64,000 nucleotides of DNA from Roseiarcus sp963767245. Lineage in GTDB: Bacteria > Pseudomonadota > Alphaproteobacteria > Rhizobiales > Beijerinckiaceae. The notes under the pieces are model-generated. The model ran no database searches. It was not told the origin of the DNA and worked only from the letters and a program-made list of their open reading frames with translations. The position numbers and the translations under genes were made by a program. The stretch spans positions 5,819-69,818 of the forward strand of contig CAVYDG010000016.1 in the NCBI GenBank assembly GCA_963767245.1, written 5' to 3'. This document shows positions 42,471 to 50,574 of this stretch, piece by piece. Numbering within the stretch: position 1 is the stretch's first letter; the number at the start of each line of letters is the position of its first letter.

Positions 42471-42595
42471 AGATGAATGGCCCACACGATAATTGTGCCA
42501 ACAGCGAGCGTCGCGTAATAGCCGACACAGTAGGCGGTCGACGCCACCACGACCGACATAGCGAGGAACCTCATCATCGCTGTGAGACTGCTCAT
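42467..42595 (-). CDS. Very small membrane protein
   Basis: MSSLTAMMRFLAMSVVVAST, then AYCVGYYATLAVGTIIVWAI, 42 residues, mostly one or two membrane helices. Start and stop both form ATGA overlaps with neighbouring genes, which strongly supports translation as part of the operon. Phage or plasmid origin is likely; function unknown. Confidence 0.55.
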   Translation of the reverse strand: MSSLTAMMRFLAMSVVVASTAYCVGYYATLAVGTIIVWAIHL

Positions 42596-43074
42596 CGCTT
42601 GCGCTCCGGCTCATGCCTGAACGACCGATGCATCTGCTCTGCAGCGAGGATAACGAACGCGGGCGGGTCGAAGTCCACCACGACAAACTTATTGCCCAAG
42701 CGGCTTGTGAACTCGCCGACGATCTGCCCGGTGCCCCAGTCCTTTGGGTCAGGGTTCGTGCGCAGCACTCCGCTCGTGAACACCGCGCCGCCCAGCGCGT
42801 CATCGATCTCGAAGACGAGCGCCTCGGCGTCGTGCTTCTCTCTGAGCCGCTGCGCCCTCGTGCCGGTCGCCCAATACTGGGCATGGCTGACGAAGACGCG
42901 GGCGCGCTTGAGCAGGGCCTTGAGACGGTCCCCGTCAGACTTTAAGGCGGCGATCTCGGCACGCGCTAGTTTGATATTGCGAATGACTTCTGGCGACTTC
43001 CACCCCTCGTCAATCGGACCTGAATCCGTGTAAGCGTCTGCATACTCGAAGATAGCCTCTATCGCTTCACTCAT
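42592..43074 (-). CDS. Hypothetical protein of the coupled operon
   Basis: MSEAIEAIFEYADAYTDSGP, ~160 residues, soluble. Features: an acidic N-terminus, LKSDGDRLKALLKRARVFVS, and FTSRLGNKFVVVDFDPPAF. Its ATG overlaps the TGA of the preceding gene and its TGA overlaps the next ATG. No family is recognised; the layout resembles phage accessory operons. Confidence 0.6.
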   Translation of the reverse strand: MSEAIEAIFEYADAYTDSGPIDEGWKSPEVIRNIKLARAEIAALKSDGDRLKALLKRARVFVSHAQYWATGTRAQRLREKHDAEALVFEIDDALGGAVFTSGVLRTNPDPKDWGTGQIVGEFTSRLGNKFVVVDFDPPAFVILAAEQMHRSFRHEPERKR

Positions 43075-43320
43075 GACGCACACACGCTGTTCGGGAACCA
43101 GCCGGGTGCATCTTCGAGTGGCGGCTCGACCGAGGCCTCGATCTCTTCGGCCAGTATCCGGAGCCCGGAGGCGGGCATGGCCATCATCGGCTTCATGGCC
43201 TTCCCCACCTCTCTGACGAGGTGAGCCGCGAACTTCACACCTTCGTGGAAGCCCCTCGCGTAGTCGGCAGGGAGAGAGTCCTCCCAGTCAGCGAGGCCGC
43301 TCCCGCGTCCAGCCGGCGGG
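43072..43320 (-). CDS. Hypothetical protein, 5' end uncertain
   Basis: The frame SGLADWEDSLPADYARGFHE, then GVKFAAHLVREVGKAMKPMM and SGLRILAEEIEASVEPPLED, ends FPNSVCAS with TGA at 43072-43074, overlapping the next start. No good start was found within the open frame; it may be truncated by the repeat upstream. Family unknown. Confidence 0.4.
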
Positions 43321-43486
43321 CGGGGGAATTCGCGCCTGAGTGCGCTAGCCGCCTACGACACCATGCGAGCGACGGCAGCGGCGCCTGATCGCGGTGAGCA
43401 ATATTGCTCAGACTGCAATCCAACTAAAGTTCTCGCAGCTCGGGATTGCGCAGCGACAACCGCTACGGCGCGCTGAAGGAACCGGT

Positions 43487-43600
43487 TCATCAATGTCAAT
43501 AATTCTCGCGAGCACGCGCGAGAGCAGTAGGGTCCCTCGGATCGTCCGACGATGAAGGCACGACGGCCCAGCGGCTTCGTCGCGCGGGCGATGGCAGCGA
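43487..43600 (-). repeat. Dispersed R-module fragment
   Basis: CAATGTCAATAATTCTCGCG, GCACGCGCGAGAGCAGTAGG and GTCCCTCGGATCGTCC match the first part of the copy at 25300-25380. Confidence 0.5.
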
Positions 43601-43668
43601 CAGACGCGTCCGGCAACCGCCTGAAAAACCTCGTCAGGATTGGTTAAAGTCGTCGGCTCAGCCGAACA

Positions 43669-44280
43669 TCAGGCCTCGATTCTCAGCCTGCTGCCCGGCC
43701 CCAACAGTGGCAGAATGCGCAGCAACGCGCGCCGTTCGATCGCAACGCAGCCGACGGTCGGCGAAAAAGTCTTTCGCGCGATGTGTAGGAAGATTGCGCT
43801 GCCCGCGCCGGCGACCGTCGGCGAGATATTGTAGCCGACGATGACGAGCAGATCGTACATTTCGTCCTGGCGCCATAGTCGCTCAACATGGAAAGGGTAA
43901 GGCAAACGGACAAACGTGTTGTAGTTGGCGTCTCGGGGGTCGTCGACCCACGCGTCGTTCGGCTCTAGCGCGCGCATCTGCAGTGCGGTCGCAGGCGGCT
44001 TCACCCGGTCGGCGCGATAGAAGCCCTGCAGCAGCGCGAAATCGCCCGCTGGCGTCGCGAGGTCGCCTTCGCGCTTCGCCCTGCGAACGCCGCCCTTGCC
44101 GATCGCGGCGCGTGTCGATCCCGTCGGCCAGGAGAGGCGGCCCGCGCTATAGGTCAAGTCGACCGGCACAGCGGCGCGCGTCCGCCCGGCGAAGACGATG
44201 GAAAAGGTGGCGAACGAGGCACCCAGGACCGTGCGTCGGCTCCAAAGCAGCCTTCGCTTGTGGCGCGCCGGCGCACTCAC
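43669..44280 (-). CDS. L,D-transpeptidase (YkuD) family protein
   Basis: 203 residues with a GTG start at 44280. The N-terminus has KRRLLWSRRTVLGASFA, a twin-Arg-like export signal. The YkuD catalytic motif is IFLHIARKTFSPTVGCVAI, with His166 and Cys178. Upstream GGVRRAKREGDLATPAGDFAL is the typical substrate-loop region. Such enzymes form 3-3 cross-links in peptidoglycan or attach proteins to it in the periplasm. The start overlaps the stop of the caspase-like gene (GTGA), so the two are coupled. Confidence 0.85.
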   Translation of the reverse strand: MSAPARHKRRLLWSRRTVLGASFATFSIVFAGRTRAAVPVDLTYSAGRLSWPTGSTRAAIGKGGVRRAKREGDLATPAGDFALLQGFYRADRVKPPATALQMRALEPNDAWVDDPRDANYNTFVRLPYPFHVERLWRQDEMYDLLVIVGYNISPTVAGAGSAIFLHIARKTFSPTVGCVAIERRALLRILPLLGPGSRLRIEA

Positions 44281-45500
44281 TGCAGGTAGTCGTCGTTGCG
44301 GACAATCGCCCAGCGGCCATCGGGCCTGCAGCGCACGGTGTAGCGCTCGCGTCCGGTGTCCGGCGGCTCCGCGCGCCCGCCAGCCACGATTCTCAGCGTG
44401 TATTCGTCCTCGAGCACGGCGTCTGTCGCACTCCGCGAAACCAGGCGAGGTCCATGCAACTCGACCCCAACCCGTGACCAGCGCGGGAAGGCTCGCTGCT
44501 TCGCCGCGATGATTTGGGCCCTGTCGCGGATCTCACCGGTCTTCGAATTCTGGTAGATCGCGTCCTCCGCCCATTGATCCGCATAAAGCGCCAGGTCGAG
44601 CCGCGACAACGCCGTGAACAGGTTGCGGATTGGCGCAGCCAAATCGTCGATAGAAGCGGCCGCGCAGGGGTCCCGAGGCGCGACCGGGATCGGAGGGGCT
44701 GGCGTGGGCGGGGCAGAAGACACTGTCGACGGCGCCCCCGCCAGATAGACGTCGTCGACGAGCGAGGAATTATCCCAGGGGACCTGCTGGTCGCCAGTCG
44801 CAGCCAGAACGTCCTTGCGAACGCGCGAGATCATCTGACGGATCTCGAGGCCTCTTGTGCGCACGTGCCTGATCAGCGCGGCCGTGAACGGCGAGTTGCG
44901 ACCGTCTCCGTCTGCCGCCACGCTGTTGGGCTTGGTCGAAAATACGATCAGCGACCCGCGGCCCCTTGTGTCCATCGGCGTGAGTCCGCGTGACACCCCA
45001 ATGCCGCGATGAGCCGCTATCGCATCCGCGAACGGATTGTTTCGGCAGGCGTCGAGGATGATGACATTGGCGCCGGCGTCCGCCATCGCGTCCTGGAGGC
45101 TGGAAAGGTCGATGGTGCTCAGTCGAAGGGCCGCTTCGCTCTCGCCAGTGGCGTCAACCGGCAGAAGATAGTTCTCACCGTTCAGTTGAACGCCATGTCC
45201 AGCATAGAAGAGAAGAGCGAGTTCGGTGCCCCGCATCTTTTCCGCGAATTGAGCGACGACGTTCGCCATCTCTGCACGCGTGGCGTTGGTCCGCAGCGTA
45301 ACGTCATATCCCATCTCGCCGAGTTCGGCCGCAACGTCCGTCGCATCATTCGCCGGATTAGGTAGGACCGGCAGCGCCTGGTAAGCGCTGTTGCCGATGA
45401 CCAGCGCGACGCGGCCGGCGGCCGATCCGGAGTCAATGCCCGCGACGAGGACGAGCGTTGCAATGAAGAGGTGCGCAAAGCTAAGGAAGCGCGCGGGCAT
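44277..45500 (-). CDS. Caspase-like (peptidase C14) protein with NTF2-like C-terminus
   Basis: From MPARFLSFAHLFIATLVLVA there is a signal peptide to about SAAGR. The caspase-fold p20 domain follows: VALVIGNSAYQALPVLPNPA, catalytic His in LFYAGHGVQLNGENYLLPVD (His102) and catalytic Cys in ANVIILDACRNNPF (Cys152), then SPFTAALIRHVRTRG. A Pro-rich linker precedes a C-terminal ~110-residue SnoaL/NTF2-like domain (LFTALSRLDLALYADQWAED). It is exported, so a periplasmic or surface protease. The frame is open upstream to 45638, but the signal peptide fixes 45500. Intact and coupled to the L,D-transpeptidase. Confidence 0.88.
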   Translation of the reverse strand: MPARFLSFAHLFIATLVLVAGIDSGSAAGRVALVIGNSAYQALPVLPNPANDATDVAAELGEMGYDVTLRTNATRAEMANVVAQFAEKMRGTELALLFYAGHGVQLNGENYLLPVDATGESEAALRLSTIDLSSLQDAMADAGANVIILDACRNNPFADAIAAHRGIGVSRGLTPMDTRGRGSLIVFSTKPNSVAADGDGRNSPFTAALIRHVRTRGLEIRQMISRVRKDVLAATGDQQVPWDNSSLVDDVYLAGAPSTVSSAPPTPAPPIPVAPRDPCAAASIDDLAAPIRNLFTALSRLDLALYADQWAEDAIYQNSKTGEIRDRAQIIAAKQRAFPRWSRVGVELHGPRLVSRSATDAVLEDEYTLRIVAGGRAEPPDTGRERYTVRCRPDGRWAIVRNDDYLQ

Positions 45501-45659
45501 GCGGAGGGTCAATCGTTCACTAAGCGCAATTGATAGTACGCCACAGCGCCGCCAACAAGCGGTACGACAGCAGTGCGCAGAGGCGACGCCAATGCGCCAA
45601 ATAGCGATCACCGCCAGCCGGCGCGACGCATGACTCAAATACCGATCCCAGCCGCAATG

Positions 45660-45860
45660 GGTCGTTCCTCAATGTCCTTGGGCCTCGCGCACGCTCGCGA
45701 AGGCGCTCCTCAAAGCCGCCGTTCTGGTCAGGGCGGCGTCTCGTCTTGCATCCGAGCGCCGCCGACGCCCGCTCCACGCGCAGGCATCAACATAGCTTGC
45801 CAATTCCTCGTGGGCCGTCCTCGGCCGCCCGAAGGGCGAGGAAGGGCCATGACGTGGCGC
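45660..45860 (-). repeat. Dispersed R-module repeat
   Basis: CCTCAATGTCCTTGGGCCTC, GCTCGCGAAGGCGCTCCTCA, AAGCCGCCGTTCTGGTCAGG, CCAATTCCTCGTGGGCCGTC and GCCCGAAGGGCGAGGAAGGG: one of the most complete copies. It lies upstream of the caspase-like gene. Confidence 0.65.
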
Positions 45861-46048
45861 AGGACGGGAAAGCGTTGGGGCGAGGTCGCGCGTCTCACCG
45901 AGAATTGAAGTTTCTTTCCCAAGGAGCCTCGGAGGGGATGCTGGGCACAATCCCTCTAACTAAGCGCGCAACCTAGGATCAGGACCGCGATTAGTGATCC
46001 GAATGCTCGAGAGGCGCAATAGCGGCGTTGCGTCTGTCGGCGGTGACC

Positions 46049-46733
46049 CTATTGCATAGCCGGCACGACCTTGGCGTAGCTCAGGTCGTAAGTCCTGTTG
46101 AGTAGCGGATCGAGCCGAGTGCCTTCCGACGCGTCGAAGATGCGCGGCCGGCCGGACGCTGTCGGAGGCTGCGGAGAAGCAGGCGCAGCGGGACGTGTAG
46201 TGCTCGCGACCGCGCCGTTTGATGGCAAGGGCGGAGTTCCATACTTGGCCTCGCGCGTGCGCCCGTCCGCGATCATAGCCGGCGGATTGGGAGCCGAGGC
46301 GATCGGCCCGCTCCCCGCTGTGCCGCCTGCGTCGGCGTCTTTGAAGGCCATTCCTTCCGCCGGCGCATCGTTGACCCCGGTGACGACCCCGTCAATCTCC
46401 TCAAGCGGCTTGATGCCAGGCGCGACAAGAGACGCGAGCGCCAAATCTTTGGCCTTCTGGTCAGCGCCAATTCTCCTGAGACGGGCGAGAACCGCCGCCG
46501 GCGCCGATTGCCCCTGCGCTGGAGCGACGAGTGCGCGAACTGAGACGGATCGATCGGATCAATCCAACCCTGTTGCAGCGCCACGTCTGGCGCGAGCTTG
46601 TCTTCGACATTCTCGATCTGGCCCCAATAGGCCACGTTCTTCTGATGCTCGTCGAGCGTTTCGGCGAACACATGCCCGCCCGTTCACCGAACTTCAGGAC
46701 GATCTCGATTCCACGAGGAAAGGCTGACCACAT
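46049..46733 (-). pseudogene. Hypothetical protein, at least two frameshifts
   Basis: Three overlapping frames read as one protein: MWSAFPRGIEIVLKFGERAG, then VFAETLDEHQKNVAYWGQIE and NVEDKLAPDVALQQGWIDPI, then ALASLVAPGIKPLEEIDGVV to TYDLSYAKVVPAMQ. The last part is Pro/Ala-rich. Family not recognised. The breaks fall near 46660 and 46480. Confidence 0.4.
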
Positions 46734-46775
46734 CTGACAAACACACCCGACCGCTCCCAGACGCCGACCGTCAGA

Positions 46776-47216
46776 TCAAGTACCAACTACGACAGGACAC
46801 GAATGTGGAACTGAGAAAAACGCCCCTCGATCAATCCAGCGCCGCGCGAAACGGCCTGCTTCTTGTCGCAATCGGATCATGCGTTCGGATTGCTGGCGTG
46901 ATCTGGCAAGCGACCAAGTGAATAGGCGCCACGGATCGCCGACCTCGGGCAACTCAGCCGCCAGAGGGCTCTCGGCGACGGCCCCGGCTTGCTTGTCGAA
47001 CTCAAGCCGATGGCGCGACGCCGATGCAGCGTTGCGCCGCAAGATCGCCAGCACGGTCGCGGGATCGGATTCGTAGTCCTCGGCGCGCTCGTCGAACTCG
47101 CGCCGGGCGACCTCGATCTCAACCAGAGGCGCACACGAGAAGAGCCGGACGCGTTCGGGGCCGATGCTCGTCACGACAAAGTAGCGCTCGCCGCAGCCAA
47201 GCGTCGGCTCCTCCAC
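46776..47216 (-). CDS. Hypothetical protein
   Basis: MEEPTLGCGERYFVVTSIGP, then RVRLFSCAPLVEIEVARREF and EVGDPWRLFTWSLARSRQQS, 146 residues, soluble, rich in charged residues. The true start may lie upstream, as the first residue precedes a well-formed beta segment. No family is recognised. It is oriented like its neighbours. Confidence 0.45.
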   Translation of the reverse strand: MEEPTLGCGERYFVVTSIGPERVRLFSCAPLVEIEVARREFDERAEDYESDPATVLAILRRNAASASRHRLEFDKQAGAVAESPLAAELPEVGDPWRLFTWSLARSRQQSERMIRLRQEAGRFARRWIDRGAFFSVPHSCPVVVGT

Positions 47217-47415
47217 CAGAGGCGCACACGTCGCCCTACGCCGGCAAGCTCATTCCTGCCGTCCCGCGGACGCTCACTTCCCGCCCAAAGCCGACTATGC
47301 CAACCACGAACGGGCGGGTGAATGCTGGAGAGCCGCCTGTCGAGCGGGTCGAGTCACCGCATTGGACCAGCGAGGCGATGGCCGAGGTGGCAGGCCTCCT
47401 GATCACGCGCGAGGC

Positions 47416-48258
47416 TCAAATACCTCCGAGTGGTCGAGGAGCTCCCGGGGAGGTTGGATGCTTGGACGGGTCAAAGGCGTCGCTGTGCTTGCGCAACGTT
47501 CTTGCTCGAGCGCCCGGCGCTGATACTGCCGACGCGCTGCTTGTGGTCGCCGTGTGTGCGAGGGCTCCAAGCGGTTGGGGAGCGCCCGGGGCGTTGGGGT
47601 GTTTCGATGGGTCAAACGCGTCGCCGCGCCTGCGCAGTGTTCGTTCTACTGATGCCCACGATGGCGGATGGTCAGAAACGGGAGTAGCGGCGGACAGCGC
47701 CGCGATCTCGTTTCCAATGCTATCTGGCCGCCCACTCCCAGTGGGAACCTTGTCTGCGGTTTTTGGCTCCGACCGCTCAACCTTGCCCGAAGCTTCGGCA
47801 ATTCCGGGGCTGTTTTCGGTTTTGCCTGCCTCGCGAGCCGGCCCCTTGTTGGCAAGACCGGCAACAGCATCCGTACTAAGGGTAATTGGGACGCTTGCCG
47901 CGTCGAGGCGTGGCTCTTGGGCAGCGCGATCTTCGGCCGAATTCTGTGTCAATCGGCCTGTCTCTGCCCCCGGTCCACTCGCATGCTGAATGACGATTTT
48001 GTGGAGATCAATAGAACGAGACCCCACCAGCCAGGCAATACCAATGGCGCAAGGTATCAGAAGCGTGAGCCGTCGATAGGTTCGAGAAATTGCACGATGC
48101 GCTAACTCAATTTCCGGTAATGTTGAGTTCCCCTTTCTGGGAGGCACGCGGAGGATGGAATCATTTGGCCGCGGCGCCAGTTCAAGCACATGCTTTCTCA
48201 GCGCTGCGGCTTCGTCGTCGCTGATCCAACGAATGGTCTCGTCCGAAGCGGGATTCAT
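47416..48258 (-). CDS. Single-pass membrane protein with C-terminal duplicated motif
   Basis: 280 residues: MNPASDETIRWISDDEAAAL, a basic stretch, one membrane helix (RLTLLIPCAIGIAWLVG), then a long Ser/Thr/Pro/Ala-rich external part. The end carries two near-copies of a ~23-residue block, RRRGDAFDPSKHPNAPGAPQ and RKHSDAFDPSKHPTSPGAPR, each followed by PLG. Function unknown; a surface or envelope role fits the topology. Confidence 0.55.
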   Translation of the reverse strand: MNPASDETIRWISDDEAAALRKHVLELAPRPNDSILRVPPRKGNSTLPEIELAHRAISRTYRRLTLLIPCAIGIAWLVGSRSIDLHKIVIQHASGPGAETGRLTQNSAEDRAAQEPRLDAASVPITLSTDAVAGLANKGPAREAGKTENSPGIAEASGKVERSEPKTADKVPTGSGRPDSIGNEIAALSAATPVSDHPPSWASVERTLRRRGDAFDPSKHPNAPGAPQPLGALAHTATTSSASAVSAPGARARTLRKHSDAFDPSKHPTSPGAPRPLGGI

Positions 48259-49369
48259 GCAGGCGCCAGGCTTGGTCCAAGATTTGAATCACCATTTTGT
48301 TCCCGGTCCAATTAAGGCGCAATTAATAGCCGGGTTGGTCTGAAGGTCGGCTGGGCCAAACACGAGCGCGGCCTTGCTCACGCAAATTGCGAGGTCGCGA
48401 GCGAATCGCGCGCTGCGCCGAGCCGAAGCCATTCGTCAAGCTTCGACCAGCGTCGCCGCCCTCTGGCTATCAGCCAGCTGGAGGCCGCTGCGCCGTTCGA
48501 CCCAGTGGATGGCCCTCTCCTCGTCTATCCATGCCCAGGGAAGTTTGCCGTTGGCGATGCGAATGAGCGATCGGCGATCGCTTGCTCAGCCCTATGGAGG
48601 CCAGCCAGGAACGTGCAGGCGGCATCGCCGACACGATCGGCGATCACGCCGCCATCAGATTGTTCAAGGTCGAGGGCCGTCAGGATCATTTCCTTCGGCG
48701 CTTCAAGCAACTTCTCGGCGAGCGGAATCAATTGATCAGTCGGCAGCCCGCAATGCCCCTCGTCCATCGCCTCGGTCAACGCGTACGAGACTCCGGCGCG
48801 CAACCGGATCATCGCCGTCTTCTCGATGCCGAGCTTCATGGCGATCGCGTCGGCGGTCTTGAACCCGACGCCTCGAATATCCCGGGCAAGCCGGTAGGGG
48901 GTCTTCGTCATGACCTGGACGCCGTCCGCCCCGTAGGTCTTGAAGATGCGGACCGCTCGCGCGGGCCCAACCCCATTGCTGTGAAGGAAGACCATGATCT
49001 CCCGGACGACCTTCTGCTCGGCCCAGGCGTTGGTGATCCGGTTGGCCCGAACCGCGCCAATGCCCGTCACCTCTCGCAGCCGATCGGGCTCGGCCTCGAT
49101 GACGTCGAAGACCTTCTCCCCGAAGGCCCTGACCATCTTCTTGGCATAGACGGGCCCGATGCCGCGGATCATGCCGGAGCCGAGATATTTCTCGATCCCG
49201 TCGATCGAGCTCGGAGCCGAGGTCTTGAGGAACCGCGCCTTGAACTGCTGGCCATGAGCGCGATCATTGATCCATTCGCCGGATGCCGTGATCCACTCCC
49301 CGGCGGAGATGATCGCGGCATGGCCGACGATTGTCACTAAATCACGGTGACCGCGCGCTTTCGCCCTAA

Positions 49370-50308
49370 GAGCCTGTCCGGGAAAATAACGAATCGTTAG
49401 AATCGCTTGTGATTTCAAGCAAGGCGGCCTGATTTACTTGGGGGTTCGCCTGTGTGGACGAATGAAAATCGGGGTCGCTATGACCGCAGCAAGTTGCGCT
49501 ATCCGAGCGACCTGACCGACGAGGAATGGGCGCTGTCGGAGCCGCTCATCCGGCCGGGGAAGCGCGGCGGCAACAGGCGGACGGTGAACGTACGTGAAGT
49601 CGTCAACGGCTTGATGTATGTGTTGAGCACCGGCTGCCAGTGGCGGGCGATCCCCAAGGACTTGCCGCCGCGCTCGACGGTCTACGATTATTTCGATCTG
49701 TGGAGCTGGGACGGCACGCTCGACCGCATCCATGAGGCGCTTTACACGCGCTGTCGCGAGCAGGCCTCCCGCGAAGCGAACCCGACCGCCGCCATCATCG
49801 ACAGCCAGAGCGTCAAAAGCGCGGAAAAGGGGGGGCCTGCATCGATCCGCCCGGTTACGATGCAGGCAAGAAGATCAAGGGCAAGAAGCGGCACGTTCTT
49901 GTCGACACGCAAGGCCTCCTGATGCACGCGATCGTGCATTCCGCCGACATTCAGGACCGCGACGGCGGCGCGCTGCTGATGGCGAGCCTGTTCGGAGCCT
50001 TCCCGTTTCTGGTCAAGCTCTACGCCGACGGAGGTTACCAGGGGCCGGAATTCCAGGGCGCGATGAAACGCATTCTGGTGCGCCTCGACCTCGAGATCGT
50101 CAAGCGATTGGGTCACGCCAAAGGCTTCGTCGTCCTGCCCAAGCGCTGGATCGTCGAACGCACCCTCGCCTGGCTTGGCCGCTGCCGCAGACTGGCCAAG
50201 GACTGGGAATGCCTCAACCGCAAGGCGCTCGCCTTCCTGCGCCTCGCCTCCATCCGCCTCATGCTGCGAAAGCTATGCAATCCGACATGATGTTTCCGGA
50301 CAGACTTT
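49370..50308 (+). mobile_element. IS5-family element (type B), inside recD2
   Basis: The ends are GAGCCTGTCCGGG (left) and, inverted, AAAGTCTGTCCGG (right). Flanking TAA at 49367-49369 and 50309-50311 is a 3-bp target duplication; removing the element restores the recD2 sequence. 939 bp. A second copy starts at 63065. Confidence 0.82.
49452..50290 (+). CDS. IS5-family transposase, two frames joined by probable -1 frameshift
   Basis: First frame from 49452: GRYDRSKLRYPSDLTDEEWA, GKRGGNRRTVNVREVVNGLM, YVLSTGCQWRAIPKDLPPRS, IIDSQSVKSAEKGG (first Asp in IIDSQSV). At the run AAAAGGGGGGG (about 49826-49836) a -1 shift leads into ACIDPPGYDAGKKIKGKKRH, LVDTQGLLMHAIVHSADIQD, LYADGGYQGPEFQGAM (second Asp) and KRWIVERTLAWLGRCRRLAK (Glu). 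The same run occurs in the second copy, supporting a programmed frameshift as in related IS5-group elements. Confidence 0.8.
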
Positions 50309-50574
50309 TAAGGACGCAAAAGCCGTTTTCGGCGTTGTGGAAGGTGACGCGCTCGACGAAGCCGGCGAGCACTTCCTGGGTCGATGCCTCAGAATTGGAT
50401 CTCATGTGGATTGCCTGAACGTCCCCATTTTATCTCTCCCGGCGCGCAGATGTGACATTGGGAGCCGAACATATGTCAGCAACCGTGACTCTGAGATCAC
50501 AGTTTTGGCAAAGTCGGTTGCAATCGGGGAGCCCCCATGTTCGGTCATGGCAAAGTCCGCGCGAGGCAGCACCT

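Larger units (their letters stand above)
48378..50405 (-). pseudogene. recD2: Second RecD2-like gene: central deletion and IS5 insertion
   Basis: From ATG 50405 the gene reads MRSNSEASTQEVLAGFVERV and FHNAENGFCVL, then is split by the IS5 element at 49370-50308 and resumes RAKARGHRDLVTIVGHAAII, GMIRGIGPVYAKKMVRAFGE and DIRGVGFKTADAIAMKLGIE. After RSGLQLADSQRAA it jumps directly to the last segment (WSKLDEWLRLGA, RDSLATSQFA) out of frame. The entire helicase core with Walker A and B is deleted. The joint lies between GGCGGCG-like repeats, suggesting slipped or homologous deletion. Closely similar to 16407-18612. Confidence 0.85.
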
